Source of the DNA: Chloroflexota bacterium
GTDB taxonomy: Bacteria; Chloroflexota; Anaerolineae; B4-G1; SLSP01
Direction of reading: 5' to 3'
Assembly: GCA_019873645.1 (NCBI GenBank)
Contig: JAIOAX010000019.1
Span: 1-64,000, forward strand
Length of the DNA stretch: 64,000 bases
Part shown: piece by piece, positions 7,971 through 15,570 of the stretch
Layout: every line of letters starts with the position of its first letter
Numbering within the stretch: position 1 is the stretch's first letter
The notes under the pieces: generated by a model
Told to the model about the DNA's origin: nothing
The model's input: only the letters and a program-made list of their open reading frames with translations
Databases searched by the model: none
Program-made: the position numbers and the translations under genes

Positions 7971-7993
7971 CCCCGTTTCCCCTCTCCCTTCCC

Positions 7994-8014
7994 GTCTACC
8001 GTCTACTGTCTACC
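7994..8014. repeat. Heptamer repeat supplying a stop codon
   Basis: Three 7-bp units (GTCTACC, GTCTACT, GTCTACC). The stop codon (7998-7996) and the last five or six codons of the substrate-binding protein (EVDSRR) lie within or beside it, so the repeat sets the C-terminus of that protein. Confidence 0.75.
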
Positions 8015-8943
8015 TCAACTACCGAATCTCGATATGCCGGCGCTTGCGTCAGTCGCCCGGTCGCTTGCAGCCAGGTGACGGCGTCGGCGAATTGCGCCTC
8101 GGTGGGGATGGCAGCGTCAGGGTAATCAGGTAGGGTATACGCGCCGAGCAAGGGCGCCGGGACCAATCCTTTTTCGGTGAGCAGGGCGTTCCAGCGATTT
8201 TTGTCGGCGTTGATGGCCGCGCTGGCCTGATCAATGGCCGCCAGAAAAGCGCGCACGGTCCGTGGCTGCTGCGCGTACACGATTTTGCGGAAAGCATACA
8301 CACTACAACTGATCTCTGGGTGGCGGGTGTCGTCAGTAATCACGACTGCGCCTTGCTGCATGGCCAGGGATGCCAGTGGCTCCGGCAGCGTCGCTGCGTT
8401 CAGTTCACCCGCACCAAGCAAGGCCATGCGATCCGCGATTTTAGGGACAGCCAATGTGACCACTGCCTCGCCAGGCAGCCCTTCGGCCTCCAACAACCGA
8501 TGTGTCACATATTCAACAACCGTCCCCTCAGAAACGCCAATGGGGACACCACGCAACCCTTCCACCGTCGTGATTCCCGATTGCGCGGCGGCAAGGATGC
8601 GGAATTGTGGGAAATCCGCCGTGGGCACCATCGCATAGCGCACGGCAACGACCTGTGGCGACTCGCGGTTGTACAGCGCCAGCGCCACCAGATCGGTGAT
8701 GAAACCGTCAATCTGCCCGGCCTGCAACAACTGATCACGCTCGGCGGCAGATGCGGCGGGGATCAACTCGACCTTGATCCCGTGCGCGGCAAAATACCCC
8801 TCGGCTTTGGCGACATACAGCGGCAGCGCATCCAGGATTGGCAACACTGCGATCCGCAACGCGCCCGCCTCCGCTTTACGGCATCCACCCAACGTAACCG
8901 CGCCGATATAGAGCAGCAACAGGATCACTTTTAGTCCGCGCAC
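7996..8943 (-). CDS. ABC transporter substrate-binding lipoprotein (NMT1/SsuA-like)
   Basis: 315 residues from a GTG at 8943. This start is chosen because AGAAGGAGG lies four bases upstream; the longer reading from 8982 has no such site. A hydrophobic signal (VILLLLYIGAVTLGGC) ends in a lipobox with the acylated Cys, so the mature protein should be membrane-anchored outside the cytoplasm. The body follows the type 2 periplasmic-binding fold of NMT1/THI5, SsuA and TauA proteins: IAVLPILDALPLYVAKAEGYFAAHGI, then GQIDGFITDLVAL, GVPIGVSEGTVVEYV and LLGAGELNAATLPEPLASLA. It should deliver a small organic ligand to the permease and ATPase downstream. Ligand identity cannot be read. Confidence 0.87.
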   Translation of the reverse strand: MRGLKVILLLLYIGAVTLGGCRKAEAGALRIAVLPILDALPLYVAKAEGYFAAHGIKVELIPAASAAERDQLLQAGQIDGFITDLVALALYNRESPQVVAVRYAMVPTADFPQFRILAAAQSGITTVEGLRGVPIGVSEGTVVEYVTHRLLEAEGLPGEAVVTLAVPKIADRMALLGAGELNAATLPEPLASLAMQQGAVVITDDTRHPEISCSVYAFRKIVYAQQPRTVRAFLAAIDQASAAINADKNRWNALLTEKGLVPAPLLGAYTLPDYPDAAIPTEAQFADAVTWLQATGRLTQAPAYRDSVVEVDSRR

Positions 8944-8994
8944 AACACCTCCTTCTAAGCGTTGGAAAGTTAGAACGTTCAAACGTTTGAGCGT

Positions 8995-9654
8995 TCACTT
9001 GGGCGAAAGGCCGCAATCTGCCAAATCGTCACCGTAGGGCCGCCGGTACGTGATTTCGGTTGGACGTTCATCATCAGTATCCGGCGCGTAGGTGAACGTG
9101 AGCAGTGACGCCGGCGAAGGGTAATCCTCGGATAGGCCGTAAGCGTCCAGAGTGTGCTTGTTTGCGGGAATCAGCGCCGCGCCGAAAGCCCACAATGCGG
9201 TGAAGGCAATTACGTCACCGTGGCTCACGGCGAGGACGTGTTTTCCGGCGTAGTCACGCCGCACCTGTGCCAGGAACTCCCGCGCGCGCGCGACGACATC
9301 TGGCGGTTGCTCGTAAGCCGAATCAACGTCCGTGTACAAGTCCCAATTACGGGATGCCAGTAAAGCCATCGGCTGTCCCTCGAAAAAGAAGCGCACCTCG
9401 TTGAGCAACTCGGACGTATACAGCGGCACTTCGGGACGTTCCGCCAGCAAGAGGCGTGCCGTCTGCTGTGCGCGAAGCAACGGACTGCTGAAGACCGCTG
9501 CCACCGGGACCTCGCGCAATGCTTCCGCCGCTGCTTGCACCTGCCGTTCGCCCAATTTGCTTAACGGGAATCCCGGCAATCGCCCATACACGACTTTTTC
9601 TGGATTGTACACCTGCCCGTGGCGAATGAAAGTGATGTGCGTAGATGTAGACAT
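8995..9654 (-). CDS. Histidine phosphatase family protein
   Basis: 219 residues from the ATG at 9654, chosen so that the RHG motif lies at the usual position near the N-terminus (ITFIRHGQVYNPEK). Other family hallmarks are FSSPLLRAQQTARLL (second substrate-binding segment), an acidic LNEVRFFFEGQ stretch, and VLAVSHGDVIAF with the second catalytic His. It hydrolyses a phosphoester through a phosphohistidine intermediate; the substrate class (phosphosugar, nucleotide or other) is not clear. It lies between the importer lipoprotein and ubiA on the same strand. The gaps on both sides hold short tandem repeats. Confidence 0.85.
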   Translation of the reverse strand: MSTSTHITFIRHGQVYNPEKVVYGRLPGFPLSKLGERQVQAAAEALREVPVAAVFSSPLLRAQQTARLLLAERPEVPLYTSELLNEVRFFFEGQPMALLASRNWDLYTDVDSAYEQPPDVVARAREFLAQVRRDYAGKHVLAVSHGDVIAFTALWAFGAALIPANKHTLDAYGLSEDYPSPASLLTFTYAPDTDDERPTEITYRRPYGDDLADCGLSPK

Positions 9655-9685
9655 ACGTATTATGTTCCTGGTATTATAGTCTTTA

Positions 9686-9755
9686 GTCAAGTAGTCTGGT
9701 AGTCAGGTAGTCTGGGGATTGAAATCCGTTGAAATCCGTTCAATCCGTTGACACA
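9686..9755. repeat. Two short tandem repeat families between genes
   Basis: AGTAGTCTGGTAGTCAGGTAGTCTGG (written as related 8-9 bp steps) is followed by TTGAAATCCG/TTCAATCCG nonamers. The second runs into the last codons of ubiA. A relative of the first lies near 33457-33475. Confidence 0.6.
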
Positions 9756-10615
9756 AAAAACAACGTCGCCAGCACACCCATCAGCAGTGTGATGCTGATG
9801 TAGCTGTTGATGTTGAAGAACGCAACATTGAGCTGCGAGAGGTCGTCTGGATGCACCAGACTGTGCTCGTAAATCAGCAGTCCGGCGATGACGACCAATC
9901 CCAGCCAGTACGGCCAGCTCAAAGTGAGTGTTTGCCCCAAGATGATGAGCAACGTGAGCGTGCCGACATGACACAGCGACGAGATTGCCAATGCCACAGG
10001 CACGCCAAAGCGCGCCGGAATCGCGTGCAGGCCCAGCTCACGGTCGGCCGCCGCATCCTGGCAGGCGTAGATGATATCGAAGCCGCCGATCCACAGCGTT
10101 ACGATCCCCAGCAACAACCAGGCCGGTAGATCGTCCGCCGTGAAGAGCGAACCGCACACCGCCACCCACGCGCCCAGCGGCGCCAACCCGTCGGTAAAGC
10201 CCAGGATGAAATGCGAAAACCAGGTAAAGCGTTTGGTGAAGGCATAACCCACCAGAAATAGCAGCGCGCCCGGCAGCAGCTTCAACGGCAGCGGCCCCAG
10301 TTGCCACGCCGCAACACCAAGCACCAGTCCTGCTGCCGCCGTCCCGCCCCACGCCGTCGAGAGCGCAATGCGTCCGGTCACGAGAGGCCGATTGGCCGTG
10401 CGAGGATTGCGCGCATCCAAGGCCCGGTCGGCGATGCGATTCACGCCCATCGCCAGCGTCCGCGCCCCCACCATAGCGACAGTAATCCAGACAAACTGGT
10501 GCCAGGTCGGCCAGCCATGCGCTGCCAACAGCATCCCCACGTAGGCAAAAGGCAGGGCGAAGATTGTATGCTCGAATTTGATCAGTTCCAGGAAATCGCG
10601 GATTTTCGTCAACAC
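9740..10615 (-). CDS. ubiA: UbiA family prenyltransferase (MqnP/UbiA-like)
   Basis: 291 residues from a GTG at 10615; the open frame further upstream overlaps the divergent FHA gene and is not coding. The first Asp-rich motif is modified to NRIADRALDARNPRT, and the second is YACQDAAADRELG. Eight or nine membrane helices are expected. UbiA enzymes attach a polyprenyl chain to an aromatic acid in the membrane. Together with UbiD at 3318-4778 this gives the prenylation and decarboxylation steps of quinone synthesis, most likely menaquinone in this group. The start lies only six bases after an extended -10 (10622-10630), so the mRNA is probably leaderless. Confidence 0.88.
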   Translation of the reverse strand: MLTKIRDFLELIKFEHTIFALPFAYVGMLLAAHGWPTWHQFVWITVAMVGARTLAMGVNRIADRALDARNPRTANRPLVTGRIALSTAWGGTAAAGLVLGVAAWQLGPLPLKLLPGALLFLVGYAFTKRFTWFSHFILGFTDGLAPLGAWVAVCGSLFTADDLPAWLLLGIVTLWIGGFDIIYACQDAAADRELGLHAIPARFGVPVALAISSLCHVGTLTLLIILGQTLTLSWPYWLGLVVIAGLLIYEHSLVHPDDLSQLNVAFFNINSYISITLLMGVLATLFFVSTD

Positions 10616-10621
10616 GCTGGC

Positions 10622-10630
10622 ATTATACCA
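10622..10630 (-). promoter_or_regulatory. Extended -10 promoter of ubiA, likely leaderless
   Basis: Minus-strand TGGTATAAT fits the TGnTATAAT extended -10 consensus. The hexamer ends six bases before the GTG start, so transcription should begin at or next to the start codon. No good -35 is visible, as is common with extended -10 promoters. Confidence 0.55.
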
Positions 10631-10718
10631 CAGGACAATGCTATACCATCCCCCCGAGACTTTTTGCATCATTTGACAGACCGACGGCCCGGAGTAGACT
10701 TGGGTTTGGAGATAGGCT

Positions 10719-11339
10719 ATGAGCGACGCCATAGATAAACCCGTCCCTTTTCTGACCGATCCGACAGGCCGCGAACACCTGTTAAACGGCGCGACGACGA
10801 CCATCGGGCGCGCACTGGAGAACGACATCGTCATCACCAGCAAGCGCGTCTCCCGCGAGCACGCCCGGCTGCGGCGCGATGGCTGGCGCGTGATGTTGGA
10901 GGACCTGGAAAGTACCAACGGCACCTTCCTCAATGATGAACGGGTGCTGGAACCGGTTGCCTTGCATGACGGGGATCGTATCAAAATCGGTGATGTGGTT
11001 CTGACCTTCCATGATCCCGACATTACCTACCGTGACACACACTTTCCGTCGCTAGAGGTGGACGTAGCAGCAGGCACTGTGCGCCTGGATCGGCATGCGG
11101 TCGCGCTTTCCTCCAAAGAATTCACCCTGCTGGCCTATCTCTACGAGCACAGCGGACAGGTTTGCTCAAAAGATGACATTGCCGCCGCCGTCTGGCCTGA
11201 GTATCAGGCAGAAGTCTACGACTATCAAATAGAAAATCTCATGCGCCGCCTGCGCACCAAGCTCGAACCCGATCCGGCCAATCCGCAGATGTTGCTGACC
11301 GTCCGGGGACTGGGATACAAATTGGTGCGGCGCGGATGA
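10719..11339 (+). CDS. FHA domain fused to OmpR-type winged helix regulator
   Basis: 206 residues. Residues 20-95 form an FHA phosphothreonine-binding domain with the key G30/R31, S45-x2-H48 and N67-G68. Residues about 110-206 form an OmpR/PhoB winged helix (LSSKEFTLLAYLYEHSGQVCSKDDIAAAVWP, then IENLMRRLRTKLEPDP and VRGLGYKLVRRG). There is no receiver domain. A DNA-binding protein that docks a phosphothreonine partner fits control by the membrane Ser/Thr kinase directly downstream (11592). A promoter-like element shared by that kinase and the membrane protein at 14792 could be a target. GGAG lies eight bases before the ATG. Confidence 0.85.
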   Translation: MSDAIDKPVPFLTDPTGREHLLNGATTTIGRALENDIVITSKRVSREHARLRRDGWRVMLEDLESTNGTFLNDERVLEPVALHDGDRIKIGDVVLTFHDPDITYRDTHFPSLEVDVAAGTVRLDRHAVALSSKEFTLLAYLYEHSGQVCSKDDIAAAVWPEYQAEVYDYQIENLMRRLRTKLEPDPANPQMLLTVRGLGYKLVRRG

Positions 11340-11402
11340 AGATCCCAAGATGGTGAATTGTTAGCTAAAAAATAGGCAACGCCGCCGCGAGTTTGCTATC
11401 CT
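11340..11402 (+). promoter_or_regulatory. Shared upstream element of the kinase gene (ECF-like promoter)
   Basis: TTAGCTAAAAAATAGGCAAC (11361-11380) is followed after exactly 15 bp by CTATCCT (11396-11402). The second part lies within an inverted repeat (GTTTG/CAAAC). The same arrangement with the same 15-bp gap occurs at 14719-14761. GGCAAC plus CTAT(T/C)CT resembles the GGAAC and -10 pattern of ECF-sigma promoters. The rest of the gap to the kinase start (11403-11591) shows nothing further. Confidence 0.5.
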
Positions 11403-11591
11403 CAAACAGGTGAGAAACGTTCGCCGCCATCGTTTGGGCAATCTGGGAGATGCCTAGACGCCGGCTACGAACCCCGAATTTTCACCCATTGATCCTGTTT
11501 ATGGGGGTGATGAATGATGATAGCAAGGGCAGCCCAGAATCCTTCACCGGCAAAGGCGCTCGCGGCGGCATATTATGAGGGGAAAAGCACC

Positions 11592-13223
11592 ATGTCGCCG
11601 GTTTCTCTGGAAGGTCAAACACTCGGCAAATACCGCATCCTTGAGCCATTAGGACGCGGGGGGATGGCGCGCGTCTACCGCGCCTATCATCCACAGCTCA
11701 ACCGTTACGTGGCGATCAAAGTCCTGCGTTCCGAATTGATTGAGGACGAAGAGTCCGCCGATGAAACGTGGCGCGCGCGTTTCCAGCGCGAAGCGCAATC
11801 GGTTGCCGCCTTGCGCCACCCCAACATCGTTCAGGTCTTCGACTTTGACGTACAGGGCGATATTTACTATATGGTGATGGAACTGCTGGAAGGCGACACG
11901 CTCAAAACCCGCCTGAACGACTACCGGGCGCGCGGCGAATATATGCCCTGGGGTGAGAGCGTCCGCATTATGCTTGACGTGCTGGATGGATTGGCCTACG
12001 CCCACAGCGAACGGATGATCCACCGCGACATCAAGCCGGCTAACATTTTGTTGACCAGGCGCGGGCAGGCCGTGCTGGGGGACTTCGGGATTGCGCACAT
12101 CGTCGGCGGGACGCGCTACACGATGTCCGGCGCGCTGATGGGCACGCTGCAATATATGGCCCCGGAGCAAGGCATGCAAGGGCAGAGCGACGCCCGCAGT
12201 GACCTGTACTCGCTCGGCATCGTCTTCTACGAAATGCTCACCCAGCGCACACCTTTCGACGCCGACACGCCGTTGGCGATCCTGATGAAGCACGTCAACG
12301 ATCCTTTGCCGTTGCCGCGGCGTCTCAACCCGGAGATTCCCGAACCGTTCGAGCGCGTCGTCCTGAAGGCGCTGGCAAAAAGACCGGAGGACCGTTACCA
12401 AAGCGCCGTGGAAATGGCCGAGGCGTTGCGCGCCGCTGCAGAGGAAGCCGGCATCGAACTGCCATCGCGTATCTCACTGCCGCTCTCGTTCACGACGACA
12501 GAGTCGCCTGCGGAGCCGGTGGCGGTTATCTCCGGGGAGACGCGCAAGGTGATGATGGAACAGCGCTCCGCGGGCGAACTGACTTTCGCCAACGACGAAA
12601 CCGACATCACGCTTGGACAGCAACGCCTGCAACACGCTGCAACCGCCGCGCCCCAGACTCCAGCCGTGCCCCCCATCCCGATGCCGGCCGCCGCGCCGAT
12701 CCCGACGCCGGCCCCGGCGGTCATGTCTCTCTCAAAACCGCCCCGCGTCCCGCGTCGTTACAGCACCTGGGGAGCTATCCTCAACGCCATTTTGCTGGTT
12801 GTGTTTGTCAATCTGGTGATGCTGACTGTGGCTATGCCGACCAACAATTGGGCGTTCTATTTAAAAGGTTGGCCGATTCAAATTTTCCTGGGGACGTTGG
12901 GGTTGTGTTTCATTATGTACGCTACCGGCTGTCTGTGGATGTTGCCTTCTATCGGGCCGATACTGACGACCGGCGTTCTACTGACATACAGCATGTTTGT
13001 CGGCAACTGGAGCCACTGGCGCTTCTCGTGGATTATCCTCGTGTGGACGGTTATCGGTTCGGTCGTACTTCCGATCTGGACGGCGCGGAGGAAGACGCTG
13101 GCACGTGGGTTAGGGCGTATCTTGGCCGTCGTGCTGGGGCTCATTTCGATTATGCTGATCCTGGGGGTGTTAGCATGGATTGCCCCTGGCTATTTCCTGA
13201 CGCTCATCCATGCGATTTTTTAA
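11592..13223 (+). CDS. Membrane Ser/Thr protein kinase (PknB-like)
   Basis: 543 residues from the ATG at 11592, chosen because GAGGGG lies nine bases upstream; a longer in-frame start at 11514 lacks such a site. The kinase domain spans about 14-285: Gly loop GRGGMA (21-26), Lys43, alpha-C Glu67, HRDIKPAN (144-151), DFG (164-166), and MAPEQ. A Pro/Ala-rich linker (about 365-400) leads to a C-terminal block of four or five hydrophobic helices. No extracellular PASTA or sensor domain is present, so sensing would be through the membrane part or a partner. Placement next to an FHA-winged-helix regulator suggests that the regulator reads kinase phosphorylation. Confidence 0.88.
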   Translation: MSPVSLEGQTLGKYRILEPLGRGGMARVYRAYHPQLNRYVAIKVLRSELIEDEESADETWRARFQREAQSVAALRHPNIVQVFDFDVQGDIYYMVMELLEGDTLKTRLNDYRARGEYMPWGESVRIMLDVLDGLAYAHSERMIHRDIKPANILLTRRGQAVLGDFGIAHIVGGTRYTMSGALMGTLQYMAPEQGMQGQSDARSDLYSLGIVFYEMLTQRTPFDADTPLAILMKHVNDPLPLPRRLNPEIPEPFERVVLKALAKRPEDRYQSAVEMAEALRAAAEEAGIELPSRISLPLSFTTTESPAEPVAVISGETRKVMMEQRSAGELTFANDETDITLGQQRLQHAATAAPQTPAVPPIPMPAAAPIPTPAPAVMSLSKPPRVPRRYSTWGAILNAILLVVFVNLVMLTVAMPTNNWAFYLKGWPIQIFLGTLGLCFIMYATGCLWMLPSIGPILTTGVLLTYSMFVGNWSHWRFSWIILVWTVIGSVVLPIWTARRKTLARGLGRILAVVLGLISIMLILGVLAWIAPGYFLTLIHAIF

Positions 13224-13256
13224 CGATGTAGCCCAATCTGGACCGTCTCCATATAA

Positions 13257-13550
13257 CTCGAAGGGAATCGCCCTCCATAACTAGCTCAAAGGGAATCGCC
13301 CTCCATAATTAGCTCAAAGGGGATCGCCCTCCATAACTAGCTCAAAGGGGATCGCCAGATCCCCGTTTTAGAGGGTGCGGATCTGACGATCCGCTCAAAG
13401 CCGTGTTTTCAAAGCCTTGTTTTCCTTGTAAGGAGATCGCCAGATCCCGGTTTTAGAGGATCGCCCTCCATGACTAGCTCAAAGGGGATCGCCAGATCCC
13501 CGTTTTAGAGGGGCGGATCTGACGATCCGCTCAAAGCCTTGTTTTCATCA
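13257..13550. repeat. REP-like hairpin array, left of RAYT
   Basis: Two copies of a paired-hairpin unit. Hairpin A is GGGGATCGCCAGATCCCC (13347-13364 and 13484-13501): 7-bp stem, loop GCCA. Hairpin B is GCGGATCTGACGATCCGC (13377-13394 and 13513-13530): 7-bp stem, loop TGAC. A and B are 11-12 bp apart. They are flanked by CTCAAA and GTTTTAGAGG. Partial units (GGGATCGCCCTCCATAA type) precede and separate them. The pairs look like BIME units formed by REP sequences. Confidence 0.85.
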
Positions 13551-13611
13551 ATTAGAGAGAAGCACAGACCTCCGTACTTGAAGGTTCCCATATTTCGATT
13601 TTGAGGCGAAG

Positions 13612-14172
13612 ATGACGACTGAATGGCGACCCGAATTTGATCCGGCATACCTTTATTTCATCACGACCACAGCGATACAGCGCTTGCCTCTTTTCCAACG
13701 CGATATGACCAAACGTTTACTTGTGGACACGTTGGATTGTATGCGTCTACGAGGACGATTCAAACTGTATGTCTTTGTCATTATGCCTAACCACATTCAT
13801 TTGATCATCCAATGCAATGCCGATGATCCCTTTGCCGATGTCATGCGCGACTTCAAGAAACATGTCGCTGACCGGCTGATTCGGCAATTACAAGCCGAGG
13901 ACAATCAACCGGCTCTGGCGCGCCTGGCTGCTCTGGTTCCCCGCCCCGAACGACAGCAATACGTGGTGTGGGAGGAGGGGTATCTGGCAAAGGCCGCCTA
14001 CTCGGCTAAATTTATCGAGCAAAAGATGACCTACATTCACAACAATCCCTGCCAGCCACACTGGAATCTGGTGGAAAATCCGATAGATTACCTTTGGTCC
14101 AGCGCACGCTTTTATTTGAGCGATGCGCGCGCTATTATCCCGCTAGATGATATTCGGGTAGCACTGGCATAA
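13612..14172 (+). CDS. REP-associated tyrosine transposase (RAYT)
   Basis: 186 residues of the Y1/IS200-related TnpA_REP group: ITTTAIQRLPLF, the HUH metal site in FVIMPNHIHLIIQC, and the catalytic-Tyr region KMTYIHNNPCQPHW followed by DYLWSSARFYL. RAYTs nick and join single-stranded DNA at REP hairpins and are single-copy, domesticated relatives of IS200/IS605 transposases. Hairpin arrays lie on both sides (13257-13550 and 14219-14690), as expected for a RAYT with its REP substrates. GAGG lies five bases before the ATG. It sits between the kinase gene and the membrane-protein gene that share an upstream element, so it may have inserted into an older regulon. Confidence 0.9.
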   Translation: MTTEWRPEFDPAYLYFITTTAIQRLPLFQRDMTKRLLVDTLDCMRLRGRFKLYVFVIMPNHIHLIIQCNADDPFADVMRDFKKHVADRLIRQLQAEDNQPALARLAALVPRPERQQYVVWEEGYLAKAAYSAKFIEQKMTYIHNNPCQPHWNLVENPIDYLWSSARFYLSDARAIIPLDDIRVALA

Positions 14173-14218
14173 GTACCCGCAAGTCGCTGCCACTTGCTCA
14201 AAACGGATGTTGTTTTCA

Positions 14219-14690
14219 CAAGCTCGCAGGGGAACGCCAGTTCCTTATTACTAAGCTCAAAGGGGAACGCCAGTTCCTTATTACCAAGCTCAAAGAGGAA
14301 CGCCAGTTCCCCGTATTCTGGCTTCCACAACCTCGCAGAGGAACGCCAGTTCCTTATTACCCAGCTCAAAGGGGAACGCCAGTTCCCCCTATTCTGGCTT
14401 CCACAAGCTCGCAGAGGAACGCCAGTTCCTTTTACCCAGCTCAAAGGGGAACGCCAGTTCCCCGTATTCTGGCTTCCACAAGCTCGCAGAGGAACGCCAG
14501 TTCCTTTTACCCAGCTCAAAGGGGAACGCCAGTTCCCCCTATTCTGGCTTCCACAAGCTCGCAGAGGAACGCCAGTTCCTTATTACCAAGCTCAAAGGGG
14601 AACGCCAGTTCCCCGTATCCTGACGGGCGCTCCGCTCCAAGACCTACTATTTCCACAAGCTCGCAGAGGAACGCCAGTTCCCCGTATCTT
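14219..14690. repeat. REP-like hairpin array, right of RAYT (12 hairpins)
   Basis: Twelve copies of a hairpin with core GAACGCCAGTTC. The full form is GGGGAACGCCAGTTCCCC (for example 14371-14388), and the weaker form is AGGAAC-GCCA-GTTCCT. A strong and a weak hairpin alternate in a 75-76 bp super-unit (CTCGCAG at about 14332, 14408, 14483, 14558) that ends with CCGTATTCTGGCTTCCACAA. The loop GCCA is the same as in hairpin A of the left array while the stem differs (GGAAC for GGATC) with both arms changed together. Confidence 0.88.
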
Positions 14691-14718
14691 GAGATCTATT
14701 GCCATTCGATAGCTGACT

Positions 14719-14761
14719 GTTAGTTAATAACTAGGCAACTCCTCTCCTCCTGGGCTATTCT
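14719..14761 (+). promoter_or_regulatory. Shared upstream element of the membrane-protein gene
   Basis: TGTTAGTTAATAACTAGGCAAC matches the kinase element. It contains a perfect 6-bp inverted repeat TAGTTA-A-TAACTA (14721-14733). CTATTCT (14755-14761) follows GGCAAC after 15 bp and lies in an inverted repeat GGCTAT-TCT-ATAGCC. The start codon is 31 bp further on. Confidence 0.5.
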
Positions 14762-14791
14762 ATAGCCATCTTTGCATCAAGGAGGAAAATC

Positions 14792-15502
14792 ATGAACAAA
14801 CGCTCATCTATGGTACTCGGTCTCTTTTTGATTGCGGTAGGGGGATTGGCATTGCTGTTTGACGTGGCGTTGCCGTTGCTCGGCGTTCGCGCATGGCATT
14901 GGGGCTTCTGGCGCTTATGGCCGACGGTCATCATCGGCATAGGAGCCTTCTTCATGCTGATCCCTATACTGTGGCCCCGCAAGCGTGGCCTGGCGGCGTT
15001 CCTGATCCCCGGCGCGCCCATTTTGGCGACGGGCGGCATCTTGCTCTTTACCAGCGTCTTCAATGCCTGGAGGGCATGGCGTTGGCTCTGGCCAGTGGAA
15101 GTGTGGTCTGTGGCGTTCGGCTTGCTGCTGGCGGCGGTTCTCATGCGCAACGTCTGGCTGATGATCCCGGCCATCATCATCGGCATGAACGGCCTGTTGA
15201 TGCAGTTCTGCGCGCTCACCGGCTGGTGGGAAGTGTGGGCCATTTTGTGGACGATGGAGCCGCTCGCCGTGGGGTTGGCGTTGCTGGTGGTCTACTTCTA
15301 CAAACGGCGGCCGGGACTGCTGCTCGCGGGCACAATCCTGTGCACCATCGCCGCCTTTGGACTGATGGGGATGCTGGCCGTCGTCGCCATCCGCCCCGGC
15401 TGGTGGCTGCTCAACATGGCCGGCCCGCTATTGCTGGTAGGCATCGGCGTACTCCTGCTTTTCTCCGGTATGCTGCGCCCCCTCAATCGGCGCGAGGCGT
15501 GA
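14792..15502 (+). CDS. Polytopic membrane protein of unknown function
   Basis: 236 residues, almost entirely hydrophobic, with about eight predicted helices (for example SMVLGLFLIAVGGLALLF, LWPTVIIGIGAFFMLIPIL, LLLVGIGVLLLFSGML). Repeated four-helix character and Trp-rich loops (RAWRWLWPVEVW) recall LiaF/DUF5668-type membrane regions, without a clear family match. AGGAGG lies eight bases before ATG. The upstream element shared with the Ser/Thr kinase suggests common control, possibly in an envelope response; this is inference. It ends facing the convergent gene at 15561 with an inverted repeat between them. Confidence 0.7.
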   Translation: MNKRSSMVLGLFLIAVGGLALLFDVALPLLGVRAWHWGFWRLWPTVIIGIGAFFMLIPILWPRKRGLAAFLIPGAPILATGGILLFTSVFNAWRAWRWLWPVEVWSVAFGLLLAAVLMRNVWLMIPAIIIGMNGLLMQFCALTGWWEVWAILWTMEPLAVGLALLVVYFYKRRPGLLLAGTILCTIAAFGLMGMLAVVAIRPGWWLLNMAGPLLLVGIGVLLLFSGMLRPLNRREA

Positions 15503-15520
15503 GGACGTGAAGCGTGAAGC

Positions 15521-15570
15521 GTAAAACGTGAAACGTAAGGCAGCATTTACGTTTTACTCTTTACGTTTTT
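15521..15570. terminator. Inverted repeat between convergent genes, possible terminator
   Basis: GTAAAACGT (15521-15529) pairs with ACGTTTTAC (15549-15557), followed on the plus strand by CTCTTTACGTTTTT. It lies in a tract of GTGAAGCGT/GTGAAACGT repeats. It could end transcription of the membrane-protein gene, though the stem is AT-rich and the right arm runs toward the stop of the opposite gene. Confidence 0.4.

Noticed and set aside
10616-11023. N-terminal extension of ubiA by 136 codons
   Set aside because: It overlaps the divergent FHA regulator, contains none of the UbiA pattern, and an extended -10 lies just before the GTG at 10615.
13257-14690. CRISPR array
   Set aside because: Units are short perfect hairpins with related, not unique, spacers and irregular pairing; a RAYT lies between them and no cas gene is near.
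14194-14712. Repetitive 172-codon frame (RGTPVP/GERQF units)
   Set aside because: It is the translation of the REP-like hairpin array. Hairpin symmetry and co-varying stems explain the DNA; no ribosome site is present.
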